In this document: piece by piece, positions 29,901-37,315 of the stretch | Numbering within the stretch: position 1 is the stretch's first letter | Layout: every line of letters starts with the position of its first letter | Assembly: GCA_000403335.2 (NCBI GenBank) | Contig: KE159633.1 | Coordinates: 37,407-101,406, forward strand | Direction: 5' to 3' | Source of the DNA: Lachnospiraceae bacterium MD335 | GTDB taxonomy: Bacteria > Bacillota > Clostridia > Lachnospirales > Lachnospiraceae | Length of the DNA: 64,000 nt | Translations under genes and position numbers: made by a program | Notes under the pieces: model-generated | What the model was told of the DNA's origin: nothing | Databases searched by the model: none | What the model saw: only the letters and a program-made list of their open reading frames with translations

Positions 29901-32900
29901 AGAAACCAAACTCACCGCAAAGCTCGACACGGTAAAACCAATCCTCGGCGAAGCAAAATTCTCCGAAGGGCACAAGAGCATATGGGACTGGATCATCAAA
30001 AAAGACAGCCTTTTCATTGAAATACCAGTCACCGAGACAGGCAGCGGTATCAGGCAGGCAGACTATACCCTGACGCCCGAGACAGGAACGCCGAAAACAG
30101 GAACGGCAAAAATCATCACAAGCGGAAGCACGCGAACGGTACAGGTAGACATCGCGTCCGACTTCAAAGGCACCGTTACCGTAACCGTCACCGACAACGC
30201 AGGCAACGTATCCGATGAAAAGAAAATCGGCGCGGACGGAACAGGCTTAAACGGCGTTATCGTGGAAAGCAACGCGCCCACCGTCACCATACAGGCGGAC
30301 CGCACAACGACAGACGAACAAGGCGGCACAAACAGCGTTGCGCTTTCCGAGACAGAGTATTACAACACGGCTCCCAGACTCCGCGTCCATGTGGAAGACA
30401 AGGAACCGGATACGGCGGCAGTCAACGCGGGAATTGCCTCCGTGACATGGCAGATAAACGACGAAGCGGAATATTCCGCAGGCGCCAATTTTGACATCGC
30501 GCAGCTGACAGAATATGACTTTACAATCACCGCGCTCGAAGGCAGAACCGGCGACTTTACCGTCACAATAAGGACGTGTGACCAGGCAGGCAACGAGGGG
30601 ATAAAGATTGTGACCGTCCATGTGAAGACACAAGCCGAAATGCCGGTCGTTGGCGTCGATTACAGGCAGGAACTGCTCACCGGACTGACCGCAGGCGCAT
30701 CCTACGACATACAGGGCGAAACAGTAACCGCAGACGCACAGGGGAATATCCCGATCCGCGAAAACTGGTTCGGCACGCAGCTGCAAGTCAGACGCAAAGG
30801 AGACGGACAGACACAGCGAGACAGCGACAGCGTCACACAGGAAATTGCACCGCGTCCCGATGCGCCGGGCATTACTGTTGAACAGGAAGAAACCATCCGC
30901 GGCAAACATGACGCACAGCTTTCAGGCATCGACGCCACAATGGAGTACAGCATCGACGGCGGCGCCACATGGACAGCCGTACAGGACAGCGACCTCTCAG
31001 GCGGCAAAATGACAAACGCACACAGCACAATCATGCTGTTCCGCGTGAAGGCGACCGACAGCGCGCCCCGCGGAAACGCGGCGGAAATCGAGCCAAATGA
31101 GGGCAGGACACTCACTGTAAGCTTTGATGCTCAAGGCGGCAGCAGCGTGTCCCCGATAACAGACAACGCATGGCACGACACCGTCGAAAAACCCAAGGAG
31201 CCGGCGCGCGCAGGATACGCGTTTGCAGGCTGGTATCAGGAAAGCGCGTGTACAAACCAATGGCATTTTGCAGACGAAGCAGCGGCAGACATGCTCGAGG
31301 ACGACATCACGCTCTACGCAAAATGGCAGGACGACGAACAGCCCGCGCTCACCGCGGTGCTGACAGACAACAGCAGGACAAACCAGGTCGAAGAAAAACA
31401 GTGGTCGCAGGCGCTCGCCATCGTATTGACCTACGCGGACAATGAAAATGTGACAAAATTATCGGTGAAACAGGACGACGGCGCATACGTTATTTTAGGA
31501 GAAAGCGCCGCAGGCGCCATCAGCGGCAGCGCCGAGGACGGCAAATCCGCTGACGGCTATCCGCAGTTCCGTTACGAATATGACAATATTGCCGAAGGGG
31601 CGCATACCTACACCTTCCAGGTGCAGGACGCGGCAGGGAAAACAACCGAGACCACGGTAACGGCAAGACTTGACACCACAAAACCTGTTTTCGGCACAGT
31701 CTCTTACAATGAAGGCTATCAGAATTTTCTGGACTGGATTATCCATAAGGAAAAACTGCTGATAACCGTACCGGTAACCGAGACAGGCAGCGGCGTCGCG
31801 CAGGTAACCTACACCCTCACCCCCACAGACAGCAATGCGGATACGATAAAAGGCACGGCGGAAGTCAAAAAGGCACAGGGCAGCGGCGCGGATTACGAGG
31901 CAGTTATCGGTATTGAGCCGACCTTCAAGGGAAGCATTACAATCGAAGGCGCCGACAATGTAGGCAACATTGCGGACACCAAAACCATCGGCACAAACGG
32001 CGGCGGCATAAACGGCGTTATCGTTGAGGACAATGCGCCCCTTATCGCAGTGCTTGCAGACCGCGATGTGACCGACGAGGCGCCGCAGCCGACAGGCATA
32101 GCGCTCTCACAGGAATATTACAACCATGCGCCCGCGCTCACGGTAAGCGTGACCGACCAAATCGACGACAGTATAAACGGCTTGATTACAGGCGGTATCG
32201 CGTCCGTAACCTGGCAGCTTGGTGACGGCGCGGCACAGAATGTGACAGGCAATTATGAAACCGAAATCGTGACAGACGTAAGCTTCACCATTCCGGCGGA
32301 AAAAATACCGACAGGCATCACGGTCATAACCGTCACCGCAGCCGACCATGCAGGCAACCGCTCAGTGCAGGAATTGACCATAAAAGTCAAAGAAGCCCTG
32401 CCAGCACCGCAGGCAGCAATCGGTTACACGGCGGAAACGCTCAAAGGACTGACCGCGGACACAACCTACCGCATCACGGTCGGAACAGACGCTGACAACA
32501 GCGTGGCGCTGACCGCAGGCGAAGACGGAACTATTCCAATCGAAGAAGACTGGCTTGGCAAGACGCTTACCATCGTGCAAATCAGCGGTGAGGACGCAAA
32601 AAGTGACAGCGCCGCGCAAAGTTTGGCAATACCGACACGTCCGGCAGCGCCTGTACTTGGCACTGAGCAGGAAAGCCATCCTCTTGAGAAGGACGGCAAA
32701 ATCACCGGGCTTGACGCAGGACGCGCCTACGAAATATCCGAGGACGGCGGACAGATATGGAAATGGCGCGATGCCGATGTAACAGGGACCGAAATCACAG
32801 GGCTTGCCGGCAGCGGCAGCGGCTCCGACGGCACTTATCACGTGCGCATCAAAGCCGTGGACAATGCCGATGGCAATGCCGATGGCAATGCCGATGGCAT

Positions 32901-35103
32901 GGGAAATTTTGCAGGCAAAGCCGCAATCGTGACCATTGCCACAGGCGACGTGATACCCTACCCGAAGCCCGACCTGAAAATTGACTACAGAAAGGAGACA
33001 CTCACAAGTCTGCTCGAGGACGCAGAGTACATCATCGAATACGAGAACAACAGCGAGCCGGTCAGCTCGGTATATACAGCGGAGGAGGAGGATACCCTTC
33101 CAATCGAAGAAGACTGGCTGGACAAAGATCACAAAATTATCCGCTCCGGCTACGGAATACCAGGCATGGACAGCGAGCCGCAGAACCTCCGCATCCCTGC
33201 AAGACCGCAGACCCCGTCAGTGGCAGCCGTCGATGAAACCGCGCCCAAGGCGCAGGACGGCAGACTTACAGGGCTGACCGCAGGCACCGTATACGAAATA
33301 TCAACTGACGACGGCGAAACATGGGAAGCCAAAACCGCAGGCGCAGACGGCGAACTCACAGGACTTGCGCCCGCCCGGTACATCGTGCGCAAAGCCGCAA
33401 CCGACACAAGCTTTGCAAGCCTGCCAAGCGAGACCGTTAAAATCCACGGCAGCTATGCAGTCGTTTTGGAAGAAGGCGTCGGCTATACCTTAACCGCACA
33501 GGCGGGCAGCGCTTCGCCTGTAAAAGAGGGCGGCAGCTTCGGCTTTGCGTTCGCACTCGCCGAAGGCTATCAAAAGGCAGACAGCTTTGCAGTAAAAGTA
33601 AACGGCGAAAAAGTGGAGCTGGCAGCAGATAATACATATACAATAACTGATGTTACGGAAGATAAGACCGTGACAGTAGAGGGCGTTGAAAAAACTCCCG
33701 TATACTATACCGTAACGTTAGAGGGCGGCACAGGCTATACGCTCACCGCCGTATCCGGCAGCGCTTCGCCCGTAAAAGAGGGCGAAAGCTTCGGTTTTGC
33801 GTTTGCGCTCAAAAAAGGCTACCGCAAGACAAACAGCTTTGCAGTGAAAGTAAACGGCGCGACGGTAGAATTGACAGCGGAGGATACCTATACCATTACC
33901 GATATTATGGAAGACAAGACCGTGACTGTGGAAGGCGTTAAGAAAAAGAGCGGCGGCGGTTCGTCAGGCGGCTCCGGCTCCGATGGTTCGGGCAGTTCCG
34001 GTTCCGGCGGTTCAAATCCCGCAACGGGAAATCCGCAGCAGCCGGGCAAACCTGCCGACCCTGTCACCCCGCTCAACCCGACCGACGACGACGGTACAGG
34101 AGCAGACCAAAAGACGAATCCGGCGGACGACGGCACAGGAGAAGACCAAAAGACGAAACCGGGGGACGACGGCACAGGAACGGACAAAAATACGAATCCG
34201 GAGGACGACGGCACAGAAACGGACAAGACACAAATGACAGAGACCGTTAACCCGACCGACGAAACGGCGGAAACAACCGAAGCATCAGGGCAGGAAAAAG
34301 CCGTGTCACAGGACAACAATGCACAAAGTACACAGACCGTTTCCGTGACCATAGAAAACGGCGCACTCGTTCAAGCCGGCGGCGAACCTGTTCCGACAGG
34401 CAGTCCGGCACAAACGGAATTTACAACAACCATACTAAAGACGGAAAAACAAGGCGCAGTCATCGTCACCGTAGTCTGCGAGGACAAAGACTATGCGGCA
34501 GGCGTATCGGACACCGTCGCGGCGGCAAACGCCGTTTTGACATCGCAGCAGATACAGCAAGTGGAAAACGGTGAAATCATCGAAATTCGCATAGACGTAA
34601 AAGACATCTCGAAAACCATAGCAAAACAGGACAAGGAAGCCATCGAAACCGCACTTGCGCAGTACCGCGAAGAGTATCCGCAGCTTGCGCTCGGCAGATA
34701 CATCGACATTTCCATGTTCCTAAAAACAGGTGCAGGCGACTGGGATGCCGTAACCGCGACAGAAAAACCAATTGACGTCATCATCGGAGTACCGACCAAA
34801 CTACAGGAGGACAACAGGGCGTTTTACGTTATCCGCGTCCACGAGGGACAGACAGTCCTTTTAACAGACACGGACGACAACCCGGATACAATCACCATCA
34901 GTACAGACAGGTTCTCCACCTACGCCATAGCCTACAGTCAGGCGGCCGGCGCAGCCAAAAGTTCAAAATGCAGCCTTTGCCATATCTGCCCGACCTTCAT
35001 GGGAATATGCTGTTTCATATGGCTTGCAGTTTTGACAGTCTTAGTGACAATTGTGCTGATAATCGTGTTCCGAAGAAAAGACGACAGGAAAAAACGGCAT
35101 TAG
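20974..35103 (+). CDS. Giant multidomain surface protein
   Basis: 4,709 residues from ATG 20974, chosen for GGAGGAGG 10 bases upstream. Probable adhesin or surface fibre. Order: basic cytoplasmic tail and signal anchor (20-38); EQSDT and ETKQEP repeats (89-204), probably wall-spanning; a jelly-roll-like domain (about 451-592); a Calx-beta-like domain (about 967-1069, YRTVNGSAAGGTHF); many Ig-like modules with DNAGN motifs; three Listeria-Bacteroides (InlB B) repeats near 2063-2147, 2785-2894 and 3381-3452 (GYTFGGWYTDAAC, GYDFIGWY, GYAFAGWY); two near-identical 77-residue repeats (4161-4324); Gly/Ser linker; DDGTG repeats (4371-4420); a final domain; a cysteine-rich segment and membrane span (about 4676-4697) with a basic tail. 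There is no LPXTG, so membrane anchoring is inferred. Its composition is unlike neighbouring genes. Confidence 0.85.
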   Translation: MNAEEYRAWLKKRRKRRMRILAAVLCFCVVCSTYPNILETLSVIASADADAARITAFVQLPKEVQNQTVAPGTKQEELALPDTLEAYIEQSDTEQSDTEQSDTQQSDTEQSDTQQSDTKPDTEQSDPPETKQESDTIPPTTEPETKQEPDTATEPETKQEPDTATEPETKQEPGTIPPTTVPETKQEPDTTTVPETKQEPEPTPKPEPDEKTETHTVTLPTYEAQNKITVNTLQTANGESAPQPTGESAPENNGESAPVTIENITWTSAPVYDKDREGIYTFTAVLPKGYTTADGVSLPQITVEVTQDAAWQQELQALLTLLRALPNPEDYLTYNKTTQTITENKDLIEEPKLTEARAAADAYIQKYPAENELLSLLTRLEGLEHIRDTKKDCMDFDCPYHYPHSARDLINQDETPDPLTLEDLVEDYGVEPTVQPKAYSKARAAVTHPRTLMITDDNENNSHTGTADGDIDSYMSGHKAHAPIELSFTLDELPTQSAYLAIKANDVDEDYGETDYVYLNDDIFLPMDRRNQWYESYNAETIGYLSGTNNTWNTTILEIPLEKLKKGKNVISVTIASGWSVKVDWMQLILDGGTKDNAVEEFSIKLQNAINNGDKTTVDAQVTIKQTGTTEYATEYTLICEETGDALDACFGKASADETVSLTMPLDSPSGRYKITGILKNADTEEIKATDTVSFDFIQGEGANVLLKTSHTLTPAVFTNQNVEIRVKAEPVDNSVTNITVQDGGKRTVTQNGTYDFTVSYQQDGQPKSKTYTVNVTNIDKEPPQIEYTPITVSEKMDNAQAKKLFEQALHVTDNMTQECEVSYIFPNPLTDAAIKVTAKDKAGNQTTKDCPILILETLKIGQPTATRQGTSTSFTLSAKLEGAGGKTITESGFVWGTMQNPTVTLNQGSAKSAVTAVKKNDAIKVTAADIISGVHYYARAYAKADNTCYYSSNVAFNIGAKQYGAFTIKNNGNNTFTVTRTNGTEGTQKVYYRTVNGSAAGGTHFTHRASSLTFTAGETTKTISITERGVNTAYGSKTATAYTNADRTYQVELYRVTGGATLGDTVRATRTMTKGSAYTVNRNVYSEKQQSFPTNNDNNIVADRSKTKDHQPYFRNNRGYNQSHGQLNFNVQRTFSISGSDKEKAYIKATADGYYYRLRFKGREDSDGYEHIWIADHKPNNFDSANEHNGAINIDDNLFGAAKYTARWDIDNGKTATITVPGANMRSNLSGWRESARSGAEEGDYIAFGFDDEVNVWFASTGSATDKWLVDTYDDYIKVKDATEPQLLAVAPMAGGTYKTGDTVTVSLIFDEIVDSKNSDLGSVSIDTTWGSFAYAGGADTNVLYFTGTVPANATGTLKVNKINNAAKIKDMCDTAGKASGGTGSASVTVDTKTPVVSVTNPTLISGTASGTITASNADTLRYAWSDSATMPVDGWFSCKSGYRAGTRRASGKWYLHVMGERNNNGAVAHAYHEFDFGTPENPTSPLPELIAAADNTNWARSREVKLTKRPADAPVTVRFPDGSTQSLKNTDTTFSVDTNGVCTVTMTAGDEVITQDVTIEKIDRDNPTLTLTQAGSVDAVYNKLVMAAMAQDALSGIKTVQYAFTTSRTAPVNGWQTADDSSKTADGKYAFTYTATQTARTKIYLHVKVTDAAGNSTAETSEGYTVIKEPASASQPQITLTVPDTNWTNQDVTLTWKLTATGAGGCTVYADDKMLTNQSVNATGTITASKNGIYTVSVVDQNGASADATLVVNHIDKEPPTLEDPEFLNPKKWARSKTIKFLTVDDNNTLQYDEKGMTGKGGSGKTKGYEYKGVNMEWVSSSSTTVQLTVLSNGTYTFRITDNAGNVTEKSVVVDGVDKTKPEVTATVNATKNASGWYTDTKVPVTLEFTDPANGAEGGVPSGIDTVQYKWVTDTTTKPTTGLTSVPASTVKTGACTANLTQAGTWYLYYKVTDAAGNTKDGYSEEIKKDHYKGGLVSLTGPAQSQAETDGLAMTVKVNYGPSGAELTATGQTAPIGTLAPHNSVSAQSGTASYTTKTIGINYIYIKPASWGSRYYWTYYVRRITFNSQGGSEVPNQLVWTRQSSTSTSAAVDCALVKPTDPTRTGYTFGGWYTDAACTNGNEFDFDNQTQIRTDTTLYAKWTADEYQVTYTLKSPNGKTSGEYVSQDTGKSKYTYGQIVELPIPTMDDITEKPPVGGSKWTGIVFDGWYVNEDCTGRKYTSIGAEATGDKHYWGKWLDIKAPYVSVNYINMALSNGWWRKNMETSQPSVYVFTSDNVESAKVYLQWEGEGKWREGQSTSSSQGLSVYENEFQQGINTFRYKGTDAAGHVSEIKEETFYFDSGKPTADALNYSVEPIVQYGYLDDEKHTHLNDKQEGNYQTKTLLFREVPTISIPVHDKPAAGANACSGLWKLSYTVANMSLVTAEVESTETVEVLLTGQQGEQDGTAEIKLPSVDSSGGWRGKITDIRIYDMAGNYYQIGDTEEIYVNTRKPRIDCKLRIDDNNMDVNSDKWYSESELGTSASIFSMVFSAYFKRFQIYQNGKLVSEHSGAPYLGRWYSNISKDLTDCTGINTFTTVVEDYFGNIITKSVTLKISGGKEQTPAAVCDYPRDAVSQLTSNVAYQITVGGKTYTVTTNAQGEIPFILPADITGAGDVDLCGQTISIVKKGSDEGQTADSDAQTLRVSARPPAYSGTVNIEAEVLKDAEDAQINFVIAADGKIWEYKAPGGTWTDVPADGAIKNLPKGNLLLRVKAKAQTTATPDNGNPHGMESTHVITSQAGTITAQFDLNDSTGAPAQNRPADQTGLTYKSKLTEPAAPTRTGYDFIGWYHTGNGYQAGSTTDTAWRFTDQENAKANTVGEILGTDKTKYAGNCTKVENGVYYVKLCADWRENVKPNLTASLSDGKNAKDWHNALTITLTYSDNVGVTKLYGKRGSEEYRELTINTNATTIYTDLEEGSHTYTFKAEDAAGNVTETKLTAKLDTVKPILGEAKFSEGHKSIWDWIIKKDSLFIEIPVTETGSGIRQADYTLTPETGTPKTGTAKIITSGSTRTVQVDIASDFKGTVTVTVTDNAGNVSDEKKIGADGTGLNGVIVESNAPTVTIQADRTTTDEQGGTNSVALSETEYYNTAPRLRVHVEDKEPDTAAVNAGIASVTWQINDEAEYSAGANFDIAQLTEYDFTITALEGRTGDFTVTIRTCDQAGNEGIKIVTVHVKTQAEMPVVGVDYRQELLTGLTAGASYDIQGETVTADAQGNIPIRENWFGTQLQVRRKGDGQTQRDSDSVTQEIAPRPDAPGITVEQEETIRGKHDAQLSGIDATMEYSIDGGATWTAVQDSDLSGGKMTNAHSTIMLFRVKATDSAPRGNAAEIEPNEGRTLTVSFDAQGGSSVSPITDNAWHDTVEKPKEPARAGYAFAGWYQESACTNQWHFADEAAADMLEDDITLYAKWQDDEQPALTAVLTDNSRTNQVEEKQWSQALAIVLTYADNENVTKLSVKQDDGAYVILGESAAGAISGSAEDGKSADGYPQFRYEYDNIAEGAHTYTFQVQDAAGKTTETTVTARLDTTKPVFGTVSYNEGYQNFLDWIIHKEKLLITVPVTETGSGVAQVTYTLTPTDSNADTIKGTAEVKKAQGSGADYEAVIGIEPTFKGSITIEGADNVGNIADTKTIGTNGGGINGVIVEDNAPLIAVLADRDVTDEAPQPTGIALSQEYYNHAPALTVSVTDQIDDSINGLITGGIASVTWQLGDGAAQNVTGNYETEIVTDVSFTIPAEKIPTGITVITVTAADHAGNRSVQELTIKVKEALPAPQAAIGYTAETLKGLTADTTYRITVGTDADNSVALTAGEDGTIPIEEDWLGKTLTIVQISGEDAKSDSAAQSLAIPTRPAAPVLGTEQESHPLEKDGKITGLDAGRAYEISEDGGQIWKWRDADVTGTEITGLAGSGSGSDGTYHVRIKAVDNADGNADGNADGMGNFAGKAAIVTIATGDVIPYPKPDLKIDYRKETLTSLLEDAEYIIEYENNSEPVSSVYTAEEEDTLPIEEDWLDKDHKIIRSGYGIPGMDSEPQNLRIPARPQTPSVAAVDETAPKAQDGRLTGLTAGTVYEISTDDGETWEAKTAGADGELTGLAPARYIVRKAATDTSFASLPSETVKIHGSYAVVLEEGVGYTLTAQAGSASPVKEGGSFGFAFALAEGYQKADSFAVKVNGEKVELAADNTYTITDVTEDKTVTVEGVEKTPVYYTVTLEGGTGYTLTAVSGSASPVKEGESFGFAFALKKGYRKTNSFAVKVNGATVELTAEDTYTITDIMEDKTVTVEGVKKKSGGGSSGGSGSDGSGSSGSGGSNPATGNPQQPGKPADPVTPLNPTDDDGTGADQKTNPADDGTGEDQKTKPGDDGTGTDKNTNPEDDGTETDKTQMTETVNPTDETAETTEASGQEKAVSQDNNAQSTQTVSVTIENGALVQAGGEPVPTGSPAQTEFTTTILKTEKQGAVIVTVVCEDKDYAAGVSDTVAAANAVLTSQQIQQVENGEIIEIRIDVKDISKTIAKQDKEAIETALAQYREEYPQLALGRYIDISMFLKTGAGDWDAVTATEKPIDVIIGVPTKLQEDNRAFYVIRVHEGQTVLLTDTDDNPDTITISTDRFSTYAIAYSQAAGAAKSSKCSLCHICPTFMGICCFIWLAVLTVLVTIVLIIVFRRKDDRKKRH
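21238..21345 (+). repeat. 15-bp tandem repeats (EQSDT units)
   Basis: Imperfect tandem units of 15 bp encode EQSDT or QQSDT, with one shortened unit (KPDT). Unit length is a multiple of three, so gain or loss keeps the frame and changes only stalk length. Confidence 0.85.
21358..21590 (+). repeat. ETKQEP repeat tract
   Basis: Six ETKQE-containing units of varying length (PDTATEP or PPTTVP spacers) follow the EQSDT array. Two successive 36-bp units near 21400-21475 are almost identical in DNA. Confidence 0.75.
32863..32898 (+). repeat. 12-bp tandem repeat, three exact copies
   Basis: AATGCCGATGGC is repeated three times exactly and encodes NADG units inside an Ig-like region of the giant gene. 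A possible slippage site that stays in frame. Confidence 0.8.
33454..33945 (+). repeat. Duplicated 77-residue module
   Basis: Two consecutive modules share GYTLTA..SGSASPVKEG and FGFAFAL blocks and the DKTVTVEGV end. High protein and DNA identity indicates a recent internal duplication near the C terminus. Confidence 0.8.
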
Positions 35104-35248
35104 GGAACGACAGAAAGCAGAAATAAAAAAACCTGATTCAAACAGGCGGCGTACAATGCGGGAGGCTGTTAAGAAAAACGGCTGTTCCGCGGCGTGCGTC
35201 GCCTGGTTTCTTGATTCAAGGGGATGGTGATAGATTTTTCTCATGGTT
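35104..35248. other. Gap after the giant gene with a bulged stem-loop
   Basis: An imperfect long stem-loop pairs GGCGGCG (near 35144) with CGTCGCC (near 35202) and contains an inner GCGGGAGGCTGTT/AACGGCTGTTCCGC stem. It may end the giant transcript, but there is no clear T run. Confidence 0.4.
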
Positions 35249-35722
35249 TTAGTTCAGCAGATAAATCATAAAGTTCAAATATCCGGCAAATGTCAGCCAT
35301 AAAAGATAAGAAACATTCAAATAAGCAGCAATTTTGTCAAGCACGCTGAACTTAAAAATCATTTTTAACACAGAAGCCCACAAAACCACAAGCCAGATAA
35401 AAGCAAATAAAAAGGTCTGCATATTGAAAAAAATAATCGGCCAAAAAAAGTTGAGGATGAGCTGAAGTGCATAGGAAAGCAGCGAATCCATGACTTCGTA
35501 CGGGTGATTGTCCCTTTGCAGCCATATGCGGGCGCTGCTGATTCCCATAAGGACATAAAGAATGGTCCATACGATCGGAAACAGAAAAGCGGGAGGGGAA
35601 AAAGCAGGTTTGTTGATCATATGATAGAGTGTGATATTGTCCCGTATCAGAAACGCGCTAAGCCCTCCTACGGCAAGCGCAATCGCGACGGATAGAATGT
35701 ATGGTTTATATTTAGCCCACAT
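35249..35722 (-). CDS. tspO: TspO/MBR family membrane protein
   Basis: 157 residues with five predicted membrane spans. The family pattern is visible in KPAFSPPAFLFPIVWTILYVLMG and in the C-terminal LNVSYLLWLTFAGYLN part. TspO proteins bind tetrapyrroles and other hydrophobic ligands. The role in an anaerobe is unclear. It stands alone, 70 bp from the end of the prephenate dehydrogenase gene on the same strand, so co-transcription is possible. AAGAGG-type ribosome-binding site. Confidence 0.9.
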   Translation of the reverse strand: MWAKYKPYILSVAIALAVGGLSAFLIRDNITLYHMINKPAFSPPAFLFPIVWTILYVLMGISSARIWLQRDNHPYEVMDSLLSYALQLILNFFWPIIFFNMQTFLFAFIWLVVLWASVLKMIFKFSVLDKIAAYLNVSYLLWLTFAGYLNFMIYLLN

Positions 35723-35792
35723 AAGAAACCTCTTATTTGCATCTGCTTAGTTCAGTTTATGCGGATATTGGTTTATTATGTGGGCTATTTCT

Positions 35793-36887
35793 TTATTTTC
35801 TAAGATATACCGTATAATGCAGCCCCCGCAGCAAAGATACCGCTTCCCCAAGCGCGGACTCCTCGTAAAATTCGACGCGCAGCACGCCTTCCTCAAATTC
35901 GCGGTTGTGTACAATCCCGATATTTTTAATGGAGATATCCGCTTTCGCAAGGATTGCGGCGATTGCGGCAATGGCTCCTGCCTCGTCGGGAATATCAATG
36001 TGACAAACATAGGTTCTTTTAATAGGTCCTTTCGGCGCGTCGGCAAAAGAGTCACGGTATTCTTTGGATGCCTTGAACAAATCATAAGTAAATCCGTTCT
36101 GTTTCGCGCGGACTGCCTTACTGATGGTTTGCAGGGAATTGATATAGTCGTCAAGCAAATCTGCGATATTTTCCGTATTTGACATACAAATCGCCTCCCA
36201 CATGTCGGGAGAGGAGGAGGCAATGCGCGTGATGTCTTTAAAGCCGCCTGCGGCAATCAGTTTCATGGTGCATTCTTCGGAGTCATGGTCGTGGACTAGA
36301 TTTGCGAGCGCGGCAGCGACCAAATGCGGCACATGGCTTATGGCAGCAGTCACGTAATCATGCTCTTTATGGCTTAAAATCAGGGGAATGGCACCCATTT
36401 TTTTGACGAGTGCGTAATATTCGGCAACGGCATTTTGGGGAGCAAGGTCGGTCGGCGTCAGAATGTAGTAAGCGTTTTCGAGCAGTAAAGGATTTGCGCT
36501 TGAAAAGCCTGTTTTTTCACTTCCCGCCATCGGATGTCCGCCGATAAAATGTGCCGAAAGCCCTAATTTTTCGACTGTTTCGTGGATTGTGCCTTTGACG
36601 CTTCCGACATCCGTTATCATTGTCTTTTCGGAAATAACGGGTTTTAGCCGTTCTAAAAAAAGGTTGTTGACCGATACGGGAGCGCATAGAAAAATGAAGT
36701 CGCAGTCGCCAAAACGCGCGTCAATATCGGTTGTTCCCTCGTCGATTGCGCCTGCTGTAAGCGCCTCGTCTAACGTTTCCTGCCTGCGTGCATAAGCAAT
36801 GATTTTTGCATCGGGCTGAATTTGCTTAATTGCAAGGGCAATCGAGCCTCCAATCAGTCCGAGGCTTAAAAATCCGAATGTATTCAT
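35793..36887 (-). CDS. tyrA: Prephenate dehydrogenase
   Basis: NAD-dependent conversion of prephenate to 4-hydroxyphenylpyruvate for tyrosine synthesis. 364 residues: an N-terminal Rossmann fold with GLIGGSIALAIKQ, a helical dimer domain with GGHPMAGSEKTGF and the substrate-site histidine in ISHVPHLVAA, and a C-terminal ACT domain (about 295-364) likely to give tyrosine feedback. It is divergent from the EF-G-like gene. No other aromatic pathway genes are adjacent. Confidence 0.95.
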   Translation of the reverse strand: MNTFGFLSLGLIGGSIALAIKQIQPDAKIIAYARRQETLDEALTAGAIDEGTTDIDARFGDCDFIFLCAPVSVNNLFLERLKPVISEKTMITDVGSVKGTIHETVEKLGLSAHFIGGHPMAGSEKTGFSSANPLLLENAYYILTPTDLAPQNAVAEYYALVKKMGAIPLILSHKEHDYVTAAISHVPHLVAAALANLVHDHDSEECTMKLIAAGGFKDITRIASSSPDMWEAICMSNTENIADLLDDYINSLQTISKAVRAKQNGFTYDLFKASKEYRDSFADAPKGPIKRTYVCHIDIPDEAGAIAAIAAILAKADISIKNIGIVHNREFEEGVLRVEFYEESALGEAVSLLRGLHYTVYLRK

Positions 36888-37086
36888 GCTGTTTCATGTC
36901 CTTTCGCGTGTTATTTTATGATTGTAAGATTATAAAAAATTGCGGTTTCAATGTTATATATATGATTATTGCACTTTAAAGTACTAAAGTCAACCGCAAA
37001 AAAAATTCAAAAATCAATAGTAATAATGACGAAAATTTACATAATATTTTATGAAAAAACACAGTGTGCATATTGCACAAAAGAGA
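36888..37086. other. Divergent AT-rich region, tyrA/EF-G-like
   Basis: About 200 bp of AT-rich sequence with no gene. It must contain the tyrA promoter; I could not assign it with confidence. Confidence 0.4.
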
Positions 37087-37115
37087 TTGAACTGTTTCGG
37101 GAAATATAGTAAAAT
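37087..37115 (+). promoter_or_regulatory. Sigma-A promoter of the EF-G-like gene
   Basis: -35 TTGAAC (37087-37092), 17-bp spacer, -10 TAAAAT (37110-37115). This implies an untranslated leader of roughly 195 bases that contains the palindromic element below. Confidence 0.7.
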
Positions 37116-37130
37116 TTTAATGAGACTTAT

Positions 37131-37285
37131 AGCTGCTGTTCGTACAGGACTTAACATTCCCTGCAAGTCCTTGAGAAAACGTACCGGTGCCAAGTAAAAA
37201 TCCATCACCGAAGGTGATTAAAAATTCATGAAGTGAATTTTGCATGGTTTTTTACCTGTTACTGGAACAAAGGGAGCAGTAACGA
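37131..37285 (+). repeat. Nested palindromic element (copy B), in a 5' leader
   Basis: A hairpin AGGACTT (37146-37152)/AAGTCCT (37165-37171) is followed by an outer stem GTAAAAATCCAT (37194-37205)/ATGGTTTTTTAC (37244-37255) enclosing ATCACC-gaa-GGTGAT (37204-37218) and AAATTCA-tgaag-TGAATTT (37222-37240). The order and the TTTGCATGG joint match copy A at 417-560, while most stem bases differ. Confidence 0.6.
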
Positions 37286-37315
37286 CTTTTAAAATCAAAA
37301 TAGGAGGTAACTGGA

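Noticed and set aside
33946..35103. LPXTG sorting signal in the giant protein
   Set aside because: No LPxTG or close variant occurs before the last membrane span; NPATG near the Gly/Ser linker is about 330 residues from the end.
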